Of a DNA stretch of 25,693 nt, positions 9,430 through 19,500 are shown piece after piece; position 1 is the stretch's first letter, and each line of letters starts with the position of its first letter. Source of the DNA: Phoronis australis. Its lineage: Eukaryota > Phoronida > Phoronidae. The notes under the pieces are model-generated. The model saw only the letters and a list, made by a program, of their open reading frames with translations, did no database searches and was not told the DNA's origin. The stretch lies in NCBI GenBank assembly GCA_002633005.1, contig NMRA01000055.1, positions 1,227,736 to 1,253,428 of the forward strand. The letters run 5' to 3'. Both the position numbers and the translations under genes were made by a program.

Positions 9430-9646
9430 GGGACATGTTCCAAGAAACCGACTTAATTCATGTTGAGTGAAGTCTAAGATTTGCACCAACTTCGAAATTT
9501 TGAAATTTTCATATCCGGTACGTTTGACAAAACTTCAGTTAAAAAATCTAAGTCAAACTTAAGACTTCTTTCTTGAAAGGAATTCGAGAGAAATTCAAGT
9601 TTTATTGGCTGAAATTGAAGATTTGCCTTTCTTGGAACCGGGTCCC
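9430..9646. mobile_element. MITE with GTTCCAAGAAA termini
   Basis: The left end GGGACATGTTCCAAGAAA matches the inverted right end GGGACCCGGTTCCAAGAAA at 16 of 19 aligned positions. The ~215-bp interior is AT-rich with CTAAG / CTTAAG-type repeats and no ORF. No clear target-site duplication is seen. It is a non-autonomous DNA transposon relic. It lies immediately after the candidate polyA site. Confidence 0.7.
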
Positions 9647-9796
9647 ATATTCACAACGTCACTAGAAACAAAGCTGTTTGTTTCGATGAGTCAATCATTT
9701 GGCTCATCCCACTCGACTATTTATTCACTTGCACTGTAAATATTGCAAGATTTAGCACATTGTCTTGTGCGTGAAAAATCAGCGTCTATTAAAATT

Positions 9797-9875
9797 GTTG
9801 TCGTCGTCGTCATCATGATGATTATCATTATTTTTAAATGCTTTTGAATTGTTATTATTATTATTATTAGTATTA
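9797..9875. repeat. Trinucleotide microsatellites (GTC/CAT and ATT)
   Basis: (GTC)n and (ATC/ATG) runs are followed, after a short spacer, by an ATT run. The minus-strand ORF here reads only Thr/Ile runs and is an artefact of the repeat. Confidence 0.9.
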
Positions 9876-10370
9876 TGTGCCCAGATAACTTGTCAACTTG
9901 CTTCAAATCATTGGAGTAGATCCCATCAGTTTTGCATAGAACAAGCTTGAATTGAAATAAATTTCTAAATCAAGCATTTAACTCGAAATGTGATTTTCTA
10001 TAAATCTTTATTAAACAAAATATACAGATAACAAAACAGGATTGGCAACTTAAGCAAACCATTCACGCCCACACAAACACACACATGCAACCTAGTGTGG
10101 GGGTCAATTACAACTCCAAGTTACCTCAAGATCAGAGCACCATAACAGGCCAACTTTTACTGAAATCCTCAAATTACAAATATTTCCAAAATGTCTTTTT
10201 CAATTTTGTAATATCCGAAGACATCCCTTCAAGACTGAAATTATGAAGTTCAGATGCATGCTTTATCGTGAAGAGTCTGTCTATGATTCATAATGATACA
10301 GCTTGGCACTGGCCCGGCGTAGCTCATGGGTGCTCTCCGAATGTGAGGTGGGCAGTAGGGCGGCACCCCA
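9876..10370. other. No gene recognised
   Basis: AT-rich sequence with a CA-rich patch (about 10070-10085). Nothing else stands out. Confidence 0.5.
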
Positions 10371-10742
10371 ATGGGTGAGGGCAAACCATCAAGAGACGGA
10401 GACTACAATAGTGCCATTGTTTTATCAATTGGCGGTCACCTCTATCCACCAGGTCGCCACAGCTCCCCCATAGCCACTAATTTTTCTCCTGTAGCTATTA
10501 TCACCCCTCCTGCCGTCGCCACTACTATTTTCCCCTCTAATTCAGTCTATAATTTTGTTTCAGGGCGCCTCAGAAGGGATACGTTCTCTGTACACAGCGG
10601 GAACCGTTTCCTTTGGTTATTGGCGGTACTTATACTTTTAATTGTTGTTAAGAGTCTTGTTTGCTTATTACATTCTTGGAAACATGTTTTCCTAGATTCA
10701 TCTGAGCCCAACGTTTTAAGCAAAAATTGTTTGCATGCATAA
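10371..10742 (+). other. Open frame with a possible membrane segment, doubtful
   Basis: A 123-codon ATG-initiated frame begins MGEGKPSRDGDYN. It has a Pro/Ser/Thr-rich middle and one hydrophobic stretch (FLWLLAVLILLIVV, residues about 79-92). A TTTTGTTTCAG acceptor-like site at 10561 lies inside it. No signal peptide, family or polyA signal is visible. Homopolymer-like T-rich DNA readily gives such hydrophobic segments, so I do not call it a gene. Confidence 0.15.
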
Positions 10743-10785
10743 AATTCAGCATTACAAATGTCACAGTTTCTGTCCAAGATTTTTC

Positions 10786-11130
10786 ATTGATTTTAACAAT
10801 CTCCAAGATTTTTGTCATAAAGGAAACTAAACGTTTGATTACAAGATTATTTACTTAATAGTAGTCGTTGTTTGACCAACTTTAAGATTACAAGAACGCG
10901 TAAAGGTTTCAGTGAAAGACGAGCGTTTTTGCCTCTGAAGCCAATATTAAGTTTTTGTACTGATTTTAAGGAACAGCAACATTTTTGTTATAAAAGAATC
11001 AAACTAAATGTTTTATTACAACATTATTTTTCTTAACAATGGTCGGTGCTTGACGAATTATAAGATGGCAAGAACATGTATAGGTACAAGTGCAAGACGA
11101 CCATTTTTGCCTCTGCATTCAATGATACGA
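10786..11130. repeat. Diverged tandem duplication, about 172-bp unit
   Basis: Copy 1 (about 10789-10957) and copy 2 (about 10961-11127) share TGATTTTAA, CATTTTTGT.ATAAA, AACTAAA.GTTT.ATTACAA, AAGA..AAGAAC and TTTTTGCCTCTG in the same order. A weaker third relative may lie near 12880-12950 (AACAATGGTGGGTGTTTG). The 60-codon ORF in copy 2 is incidental. Confidence 0.6.
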
Positions 11131-11550
11131 AGCTTCAGCCTACTTCCGTACTTTCGTTGTATTTCATTTGCATTTAAAACACGTTTGTGAAAGGGACATT
11201 GCGTTTCATTCATTCTACTGAATATTTTATATCAATAATTATAGCCATAATAATCTCACAGCTTTGGATCCCCTGGGAGAGACACAAGGTCTCCTGTCAA
11301 AGTTTGTAAGAAAGTGGAAGTGAGCATTTCTGTGCATTATAAAAACCTTCATTACGTTAAATGTTATTAATTTTACTTTCATTGCTTACGTTTTGCTTTA
11401 CATTATATTATCTCAAGACTTTAATAAGTGGAAAATAACGTATTTTGCTACATGTAGACATTCTTGCGTGCCTGTTCGGTAATTTTATTTTTATTAACCG
11501 AGACTTGTATGAATCTGGTTTGATTTAAAAAACTGCTACCTTAAACTCTT

Positions 11551-12215
11551 GGGACATTCGGGGCACCGAACAGCTTGCCCCCATCCTCTTGCTTGACAAC
11601 TTTACAGCAACTCCAATGGTGTGATTTGCCTGAAAGTATGTCTGCGTACTGTCAATTCAGGAGCCTAAAGGAAAGTAAACCAGGTGGATATTTCATATTT
11701 ATAGTGTAAGTATTCATTTATACTGTGGGCATTCTGGGCACTGGACAGCTTGCTCCCGTCCTCATTCCCGACAACTTGACAGCAGCTCATGTGATGCGAT
11801 TTGCCGGAAGGTATGACTGCTAAGTGTCAATACCCGAGTGTAAAGGAAAATAATGACTGTAAAGGAAAGTAAATATCGTGGGCATTTCATACGTTTAATT
11901 AATCATTTATAATGTTGGCATTCTGGCCACTGGACAGCTTGCTCCCGTCCTCATTGCCGACAACTAGACAGCAACATATGTGGTAGGATTTGCCTCAGTG
12001 ATGGTACATAGTATTTTTACTCTCAACTCTCCCAACTTACATTTGCTTATTATGATTATTGAAGTTGGTGAACCTACCTCCCACTTCAAAAGAATTCATT
12101 TATACTGTTGGCATTCTGGCCACTGGACAGCTTGCTCCGGCGTCGTCATTCCCGACAACTGGACAGTAACTCACGTGGTGCGATTTGCATGAAGGTACGC
12201 TGTACCCTTACCCTC
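11551..12215. repeat. Four-copy tandem array, 175-193 bp period
   Basis: The CAGCTTGC core recurs at 11571, 11746, 11935 and 12128. Each copy carries GGCATTCTGGGCACTGGACAGCTTGCTCC, GTCCTCATTCCCGACAACT, GACAGCA.CTCA and GATTTGCC.GAAGGTA with mismatches. Spacings are 175, 189 and 193. The conserved core is GC-richer than the spacers. ORFs at 11980-12314 are by-products of the array. It resembles a young satellite or the internal repeat block of a transposon. Confidence 0.8.
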
Positions 12216-12315
12216 AAATTTGCTCATCTCAGTTTACATTTACTTACCGTGATTATTGAAGTTGCTGAACCTACCTCCCACTTCAGAAGAAATGAGCTTG
12301 CGAGTAATCCTTAAA

Positions 12316-13480
12316 AGACATTTTCTAGTAACAAGGCTATAGAGAATTTCTTTTATCATCCTTTACCCCTAACGAACACCTCCTGTTTGAATCTCACTTG
12401 TGTCGATGTGTATTCACAAGAATTACACACCACGAAAGCAACTTTTTCCAGTTTGCCCAAACACTAATGAAAGGAAATTGTTTGCTTGACGTGCAAATCT
12501 CTTTAGCTAAAAGGCGACAAATTGTTATTGCAGGTTTGCTTTTTCGGTTATTTTTCATTCACTGTATGAAGTTCTCAACAAATACGTTTTATTTCTAATA
12601 GTAGTACTGAGGCCATTTACACGTTTTGCTGTGTATACTTAAGTGTTGAAAGTATTGAGATTTGATAACAATTCACTCTATTTTATTAGTTTATTGGCCT
12701 AAATTCAAGAAATAACATTTTCAAGTTTGGTGTAATTGGTAACATTTACGCATGAAAATTCACGGTCCCAATGAGAAGAGTGATCATCCTGTCGTTACGA
12801 TCAAAATTCAAGTTCTTTGATCATTAAGTTCTTTGAAATATAGGTTTCCTGCGTTGTAAATTGGTTGGTAAAAGAGATTAACTAAAAGACATTGAGCCTG
12901 AATAACAATGGTGGGTGTTTGTCTTACAAATAAGATTATAGATTACAATGCATGATCGCTTGCTGAACACTTTCCAACCATCGATTATTAAACTCTATCC
13001 TGTTTTCCTGATACTCCGAAACTTAAAACTTGCGATTGCTGATCCTTGCTTTATGCAAAAATTGTGTATTGTAAACTGGACTTTAACATGTAACTGTTAC
13101 CGCTCATTTCTGACCCGGGACACTTCCGGTGCCGAGTATGCGGTAGGGATGATCCTCCACATTCAAGAAGATCTGCAGCTTACTGGCCGATTTATTATTA
13201 TGAATTTCAGTGCTTATGGATATCCGTAGTCTGTTTATTAAATGCAACATCTACAAGATTTTCCACTGACTACATGAACATGGCATATCTTTGTAAGACA
13301 TTGTCATATTTGTATCAACTTATCATATCTTATCCTAAAAAGGGACACTGTAGTGGCAGAAATCGTCGTTTTCGTTTCTGTCAGGTCCATTAAAACACAC
13401 CTACAATCTTCGATTTCACTGCTAAACCCACATCACTTCCTGCAGGTATTAAATGGTAATAAAAAACTCACTATCTACCA
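12316..13480. other. No gene recognised; one GC-richer patch
   Basis: The stretch is mostly AT-rich. Around 13090-13190 a GC-richer patch lies in a 93-codon frame (12948-13229) reading TRDTSGAEYAVGMILHIQEDLQL. It could be an exon fragment, but no convincing acceptor or donor frames it. Confidence 0.4.
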
Positions 13481-13482
13481 AT

Positions 13483-13537
13483 GATTATTATTTTTGTTAT
13501 TATTGTTATTATTTTTATTATTATTATTATTATTATC
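13483..13537. repeat. ATT microsatellite
   Basis: Interrupted (ATT)n with T-rich variants. Confidence 0.9.
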
Positions 13538-13810
13538 TGCCGTGCTTTTGCGTTAATTGCTTTTAAAGTCGTTTCTGATGTGATATTTGCTCTGCTTGAC
13601 ATAGATGAATTTGGTTTAACCTTTGTAATAATGTCATAGGTTTACCACGTTCGTGTGGGTACAAATCTTTTATCAAAGAATCGTTGTTCCTAGACCAGGC
13701 CTTGCAATGCGCCCGTGTTGGAGTGTGTTAAAGAGTGATGCTGATCAATAATGATTACAAGAATTAGAACTGATCCAATGAGCAGATGGAACTTAGATCA
13801 GATGATGTGA

Positions 13811-14440
13811 CGATTCTATCAAACATGTGAAACTTCCTTTAATAACCGTTTAAAAGAACTCAAGCACTATCTAGTTCAACGTCATTTTCCCTTACATCTT
13901 ATACACAAACAGTTTGACAAAGTCCGTTCAATCACACGAAATGAGTCTTTAAGAACTAAAACTAAAGGCAATACTACTAAAAGAATACCATTCATAACCA
14001 TGTTCAATCCATGTTTAAACGGAATTAGCCACGTCTTCAGAAAACATCTTTTCACGCTGAATATTTCCCCTCAAATGAAAAACTTATTTCCTCACCCACC
14101 TATAATTTCTTGGAGAAAATGTAAAAATCTAAAACATTACTTAGTTAAAGCTAATATCGACTTCGTACACCAAACTGACAAACCTATTGGCAACACACAA
14201 TGTAACAAAACTAGGTGTAAAATGTGTAACTTTATCAACGATAGCACTTTTTTCCAGTCTTCCCAAACCAATGAAACCTTTGAAATAAAATATTATTCTG
14301 ATTGCATCACCGACAATATTATTTACCTTATAACTTGTAAAAAATGTTCTATCCAATACGTAGGACGAACTCAACATACTCTACAAACTCGATTTCGTAA
14401 CCATAGATTTAACATAATACATAAAAATATTGATATGCGC
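13811..14440 (+). pseudogene. Penelope-like element ORF, 5'-truncated, GIY-YIG part
   Basis: The frame is open from just after a TGA at 13808-13810 to a TAA at 14441. It encodes the region downstream of the reverse transcriptase core of a Penelope-like element: LKELKHYLVQRHFPLHLIHK, then RIPFITMFNPCL, a Cys-rich CNKTRCKMC motif, and a GIY-YIG endonuclease domain (NIIYLITCKKC at about 14315, QYVGRTQ with the YVG Tyr at 14357, TRFRNHRF). The order and motifs fit the known linker, CCHH-like knuckle and GIY-YIG of endonuclease-bearing Penelope elements. The RT core and upstream part are absent, so the copy is 5'-truncated, as is usual for this class. It encoded the nicking and reverse-transcription activity for its own retrotransposition, and this copy is dead. 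The endonuclease is interrupted at 14441. Confidence 0.8.
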
Positions 14441-14617
14441 TAACTGCGAAGCGATACCGAAGCCAGTTTACAGTGAAACAACACGTGTAGATGAGATAAA
14501 AGGTAATATATACATGTATTATGACAAACTCAACTACTACAGATATCGGTAATTACAAAAGTTACATAATATGTTGAACTGTAAAGGTGGCTGACAATCT
14601 GCCACAGATGCAGCAGA
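14441..14617. other. About 180 bp splitting the Penelope endonuclease ORF
   Basis: Protein similarity to the element stops after HKNIDM and resumes at about 14618 with TIGNHFNSKKHN in another frame. The intervening DNA begins CGCTAACTGCGAAGCG and contains short hairpins (for example GTGGC..GCCAC near 14587-14605). It has no recognised coding content. It is a probable insertion into the retroelement. I see no clear terminal repeats or target duplication, so a non-transposon origin (indels plus divergence) is not excluded. Confidence 0.5.
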
Positions 14618-14928
14618 AAGATACTATAGGTAATCATTTCAATTCCAAAAAACATAATATTCAAGATCTTTCTGTACAAATAACAGAAAAACTCCAAGAC
14701 CCCTCAAAGACTCAAAAGAGAACAATATTGGCTAGACAAGCTCAATACAATAGAACCTCATGGACTGAACATAAAAACTTCTTGAAATATATCTTTGAAT
14801 TTTTACGCAAAAATGTATCATATTCATTACGCCACATCTTAAATGTCAATTGTCATAGAGTGTTTGATTTTACTTTATTTCTGTTTCTGTTGACAAAGGA
14901 CGTTATTACATCCGAAAATTTCAGTTGA
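14618..14928 (+). pseudogene. Penelope-like element ORF, C-terminal part
   Basis: GNHFNSKKHNIQDLSVQITEKL matches the usual Asn/His-containing tail of the Penelope GIY-YIG domain (consensus style: HFN..GH...D). It follows in a different frame from 13811-14440. The downstream residues (RTILARQAQYNRTSWTEHKN) only loosely follow the family's R..E..WI..L pattern. The frame ends at 14926-14928. This is the second half of the same disrupted element. It contains AT-rich flanking DNA after about 14790. Confidence 0.7.
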
Positions 14929-15082
14929 TCCATTCTTGTTGTTTTATTTACCTATTTATAATCTACATTTCGTGAAACAATAGTATCCTTGGGAGGATCT
15001 GGATCACCTTATTTAGTTTCAGATTTATCTTCTACTTTGAAAAGTGAGAAACTTAAAAAAGTTAACCATTCTTTGCTTCCAG

Positions 15083-15655
15083 GAAGGTAGCGATTTGTGT
15101 GAACTATTTTGGGTACACACAAAGTGTGAAAAAGTTGGCAACGTTCAGTTGTCACATCTGCAGATTGCGTTTGTTGGTATGTGTGTTTACTAAAACAGAT
15201 GAGAAAGTGAGTGTAGATGCATTATTCGTTAATAATGCTATAAAATGCATACAAGAAGTATGCCAATTATTCGGACACAAAGCTTTTAGCCCATTCTAGA
15301 ACATGATGCATGCAAGTCAGTGGATGTAAAAGAAATGCTCTATTTGAAGATTGTTCACACGGAGCCAGATACACAAGACTTTCCTAATGTTTTAATAACT
15401 GCATATACATGTGGCCAATACAGAGGCTAATCCATCAAGTGTTTTGTATCTCAGTCTACCATTAAACGTTGTAGTTTTGGTTTGTGTAGCAGGTGTGACT
15501 TCCCAGTTCATCAAGCAAGAATAGCCTGTCTGTTGTCAATACTTTCAGCCTTAATACAGAGTTTTCACACTCCAATATTCCAGGCACAGTGCATTTTGAT
15601 CAAGTTTGCACTTATTTGTTCAGAAAATTCATTCTACTTTATTTTTATTTCTTGA
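15083..15655 (+). pseudogene. Decayed coding stretch, unrecognised protein
   Basis: After an acceptor-like CTTTGCTTCCAG (ends 15082) one frame reads EGSDLCELFWVHTKCEKVGN and closes at about 15189. An adjacent frame continues TDEKVSVDALFVNNAIKC to 15299. The first frame then resumes from 15290 with ILEHDACKSVDVKEMLYLK and YTCGQYRG. It meets a TAA at 15428 and reads on with CSFGLCSRCDFPVHQARIA to 15655. The alternation between two frames with protein-like composition suggests a gene broken by two small indels and one stop. Cys pairs (CSRC, LC..C) hint at a metal-binding segment. The family is unknown. A transposon protein is plausible given the adjacent Penelope remnant. Confidence 0.35.
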
Positions 15656-16560
15656 TTCAAACATAATCTCTCCTAGGGTAATGATTCTTTAATCTTGTTA
15701 ATCTTGTATATAGTATTTCAAATAATTATTTGTTTTAATTTCATATTTATTTATTTTATAACTTATGTATTTATTTGTGGGTATACATATACTAACCTGT
15801 GGCTAATATTTTTCTTTTGTTTTACTGAAACCAACTATAAATAGACTGATTTGAAAAAAATGACTTGTCATGAGTACTATTAATCTTATAGATTTTCATA
15901 TCACTTTTTGTAAGCATCAAATTTCAGGGTATTTATTTTGATTCACGATAGTTGTTGGCGGCTCACATGAGTCTTACATCAAAACTCATACTTTAAATAC
16001 CCATTTAAAACCGAATTAGGTCACACTTGTCACTTCCACTCCATTCCATTCCATTCATACACTTTCATTATTCATTGAAACAATGATCAGTGCCAAACAT
16101 TACCAGGCAAGTCGCACCAACTTATTTATTGGCTTCAACCAATCTGACTAAGGAACTCCTTGGGACCACTGTAAATACATTTGTTGAAATTGCTTAACTT
16201 CAATAGAATTTTTATTTTATATGTATTGGTTTAACCACAGAGTCCAAGCAATAAGATAATGCCACTTTAAACACTCAAAAGTAGGCCCGTCAAATGATAG
16301 GTGAAGTTGCCTTTTCGTGCCATTTTGAGTCACCGTGAGAACTACGCACAAACAACAAACAGGCAATAACATTTGCATTGATTAGGGTACTGCATAGAAC
16401 ACTATTGCATGTGAGTGTTATTCACAGCTGCTTAAATAGAGCTGTCCCACATTACACATCTACACTCGAATCTAACTCTATATAACCACAATGCCATAAA
16501 CATGCGTTAGGCACATTTGTTGCCTCGTTTAATTGCTACTGGAGTTTTACATGTTATACA
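15656..16560. other. No gene recognised
   Basis: A very AT-rich stretch (T-rich to about 15910), with a short CATTC run near 16035-16055. No coding or RNA feature is seen. Confidence 0.5.
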
Positions 16561-16618
16561 TTGTTGTCTGAGTTTAAACAAGTTTTTCTCGATTGCATTA
16601 CTCTATTCGTCCGTCCAG

Positions 16619-16671
16619 TGACAACGAAGTATCACTGCTGTGCTGTGGGCTGTAACTCTGACGTGAAAAAA
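16619..16671 (+). pseudogene. THAP-domain N-terminal exon or fragment
   Basis: A 53-bp segment lies between an acceptor (CTATTCGTCCGTCCAG, ends 16618) and a donor (AAA|GTAAGAG, GT at 16672). It encodes TKYHCCAVGCNSDVKK. This matches the start of THAP domains, in which the first two zinc ligands are the Cys pair of C..AVGCN. The rest of the domain (second C..H pair, AVPTF) is not found in the continuing frame to 16785. Either splicing joins it to a distant exon or this is a fragment. THAP domains are known DNA-binding zinc modules found in host factors and in P-element-type transposases. Confidence 0.45.
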
Positions 16672-16829
16672 GTAAGAGACACGAAAATGTGCCTGATTTT
16701 CAAAACTAGGTCACGCGCTTTATTATCTCTGGGAAAAGGGGAGTTCTGTCGCCATGAAATCCGGGATGACCCTAATAATAGTTGATTCTCGCGGTGACAT
16801 AGATAAAAGTAAGCCATTAAGTTTAACAC

Positions 16830-17659
16830 TTCATAACATATGGCAGTTCATGGCATTGATGGGCTCAGAGGGATGCTCTCAACATACTCTAGAAACCAAC
16901 TTTACATGTTTTACAATTCAACATCGGCTTTAAACTACTACACTTTCAACCTGCCATAACACTAAAGAATTGTATGTTAGGTGTTTGCTATTGGACATCC
17001 ACAGGCCAGCAAGTGACGTCAGGCCATACCTTGTTAAGAGTCTGCATTAGGTGTTGCTTGAAGTGATTGTAAGATCTTTATCACAACGGGTGGTGTGAGC
17101 AAAATGTCTGTTAAATGTTCTTGACACATGGATCCAAATCTTGCAAAGATCTGAAGCAAGTTCCCGGTTTCCTTTTCAGGCACAAAACGAGATCTTTATA
17201 ACTGGTAAAACAAAATAAACATTTCGTCATAATAATTTACCGTCCTAGTCCCCTTTGCCATCTCCATCTCTGGCAACGACGTTGTGACGCACATGTGTCA
17301 TTATTGGAAAAATGGCATTTATAAACATACACGTGGCCTTATAGGTATAATACACATCCCCGACAGGATAATGTCAAGGTTCCTATCACAAAATGGCACC
17401 AGCCGAGTTTGATTGCTCATCCCATTTAGTAAAACACATAAAATTTACAAGCGGTACATTGAGTACAAATTGCAATTTTTATTCAACTCTTTCAGGTGAC
17501 ATGGAATAACCTTCGTCTTTTCAAAATTGAACTTAAATACCCAATTTGGCTTGTCGCCCACTACCTAAATTATGAGTTTTTCAATTTAAACACCCCACAT
17601 AATAATCGATGGCCCGCATCTCAATTTTAGAGATCAACCTTACAGTTTTGCACATGTAC
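16830..17659. other. No gene recognised
   Basis: AT-rich sequence without an ORF, repeat or RNA feature that I can support. Confidence 0.5.
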
Positions 17660-17930
17660 CAGGGGCGGACCCAGGATTTTGTGTTAAGGGGGGGGCAGCC
17701 TAAAATGTAGGGATGCAGGGGTCTCGAATGTTTGGGTTTGCGGACCTTTCGACTAAAAAAAAAACGGTAATCGGGGTTTTTTCATGGCCTATGCATTGTT
17801 TATTCACCCAGTGAGCGCCCCTGGTTGCACACAAGTCCTTGTCAGCAATTCGCACCGGATGCCAAATGGTATCTGGTACAATTTTAGGGGGGTCCATGGC
17901 GCCCTTGGCCTCCCCCTAAATCCTCCACTG
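17660..17930. mobile_element. Short DNA-transposon relic, CAGGGGCGGA termini
   Basis: The left end CAGGGGCGGACCCAGGATTT matches the inverted right end CAGTGGAGGATTTAGGGGGA with mismatches. Both lead into G-rich runs on their own strand. The ~270-bp interior has an A-run and no credible ORF (the 17700-17897 minus frame is a shadow). Termini of the CAGnGGCGGAnCCAGG type are common on non-autonomous DNA transposons of marine animals. A target duplication is not clear: TGTA occurs close to both ends. Confidence 0.6.
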
Positions 17931-17977
17931 TGTATAGTTTAAGGACAAATTAAAACAAACTGGTGGACAAGACTCAC

Positions 17978-18089
17978 TGTAATTATCTCCTGAGTTTCTC
18001 CAGATAGTCTGTCTATACAACTTTGTCACATACCCATCTTCTGTTGCGCACTTCTTGAGAGTCACCAACTCATTGTACTTCATTGGCAT
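17978..18089 (-). CDS. Possible minus-strand first exon, unrecognised
   Basis: On the minus strand an ATG at 18089-18087 with A at -3 opens a frame reading MPMKYNELVTLKKCATEDGY and TKLYRQTIWRNSGDN. It reaches a good donor (TTACA|GTGAGT) at 17977. Without splicing the frame ends at 17916 inside the 17660-17930 element. A TGA lies just upstream in frame. The coding look is fair, but there is no matching second exon in the window and no family is recognised. Confidence 0.25.
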
Positions 18090-18259
18090 CTTTCAGAAAT
18101 GCTTTTTAAAAAGCTATCGGAGAACCACACCACAAAACCTCTGGCTGCAACTGGTAGTTTCACAAGCGAACACTGAAATTATGTACGAACTAAAAATGAT
18201 GAGGTACAGACTACTTTTTGCCACACAATATTCTTATAGATAAACTGACAATTGAGAGA

Positions 18260-18490
18260 GTGGGGTAAGACGGCACCCTTAACTTTAAAGATCCATTACC
18301 CAAAAAGTATACAATGTATGTACAACGAATTAATCATGTTCGGAGAGCTTACCTTGTAGTTTATAAAAAACATAATTAGTAGAATTGAAATTACACCCTC
18401 TTGGCCCAAGACAGATTTGACTTTTTAAGAGGTGCTAAGCTGTTTTACCCTACCTTGCGGTTAAGACGGTCACTGCAGTTTGGTAAAACG
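18260..18490. mobile_element. Left end of a GGGGTAAGACGG element
   Basis: GTGGGGTAAGACGGCACC (18260) is followed by subterminal copies TTTTACCC (18443), GGTTAAGACGGTCACTG (18459) and GGTAAAACGG (18482). The same words occur inverted at 21801-21860. The likeliest reading is the left terminus of a DNA transposon whose right terminus is near 21835 and whose interior received the 19220-21488 element. Confidence 0.5.
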
Positions 18491-18663
18491 GCCCTGCTAC
18501 CACAAACACAGATTAAATGTAATCATCGATTTATACAACAAAATTTCACAATTAACAAAAGTCTTTTTCTTCTTTAGTTTTAAATCATACATTATACAAT
18601 ATGCGTTCTTAGCTTTTAAAAACTTTACATGACGAAACTGGCAGTTTACATTTAATGTAGCAA

Positions 18664-18746
18664 CCCATATGAAAAAGTACACTGGACTTTCAGTTGGGAC
18701 AGGAATTGAAATTCAATTGAGGTTCAATTGAGATTCAATTGAAATT
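18664..18746. repeat. Extra copy of the CCCATATG terminus, cut at an N
   Basis: About 80 bp starting CCCATATGAAAAAGTACACT are the same as 19220-19300 except for one base (TTGGGA against TTGAGA). The copy stops exactly at the ambiguous base 18747. The CAATTGAG/CAATTGAA repeats are included. The copy is either a solo terminus or a duplication made in assembly. Confidence 0.8.
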
Positions 18747-19319
18747 NTGGGAATCTGAGTTCATTTTCAAATAAACCAGAGCCAAGCCGGTATACTCTTT
18801 CATTTAGGACTGTCACTGTTCTTTGAAGTGGTGCACATGCGTGAGTTCACGCACTTGAATCGCTGGAGTAGGCCTACAGTTTACGAGTTGGCAACAACGT
18901 GTGAAAGACAAATCATATTTCGCGCACGTAGCCCCAGAAACAACTAAAGGGTTTGAGAATTTCTTGGCAACTGAAAGTAAAGATGTGACCGTCGTTTGGC
19001 GACTAATAAGGTTGTCATTTTCACTTTGGCTGTCTTAATACGATAAAAAGGAGAAGCACATCTCAGTCTAAGTCACGATTGTCTGCCGGGACCACTTGCG
19101 CGCTAACGGTACCGCAGTGCGATATCAGGGATATTGTCGTGGATATTTGGTACAGGTAATAAGGACATCTTATGTGAAAAATAAACATTTTTGTCCACCA
19201 CAAAGTTTGGTAAGTTGATCATATGAAAAAGTACACTGGACTTTCAGTTGAGACAGGAATTGAAATTCAATTGAGGTTCAATTGAGATTCAATTGAAATT
19301 CAATTGAAGTTTTTGCCAT

Positions 19320-19500
19320 GTAAATGAATTGATTCAATTCATTAGCATATTCAATAGCCATTCAATAGGAATTCAATAGCCGTTCAATTCTCCATGCAGT
19401 ACAGGATCATCCCATATTCAATAACCATTCAACAGCTGTTCAATAGCCATTCAATAGCCGTTCAATGGCCATTCAATAGCCGTTCAATGGCCATTCAATT
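19320..19500. repeat. TTCAATAGCC array, left
   Basis: Ten-base units TTCAATAGCC(A/G) or TTCAATGGCCA are repeated with irregular spacing, mostly tandem from 19439 to 19500. Confidence 0.85.

Noticed and set aside
9721-9906. Minus-strand Ile/Thr-rich ORF
   Set aside because: Produced by ATT and GTC microsatellites.
11980-12314. Overlapping ORFs in the satellite array
   Set aside because: They depend on the tandem repeat and do not recur as open frames in all copies.
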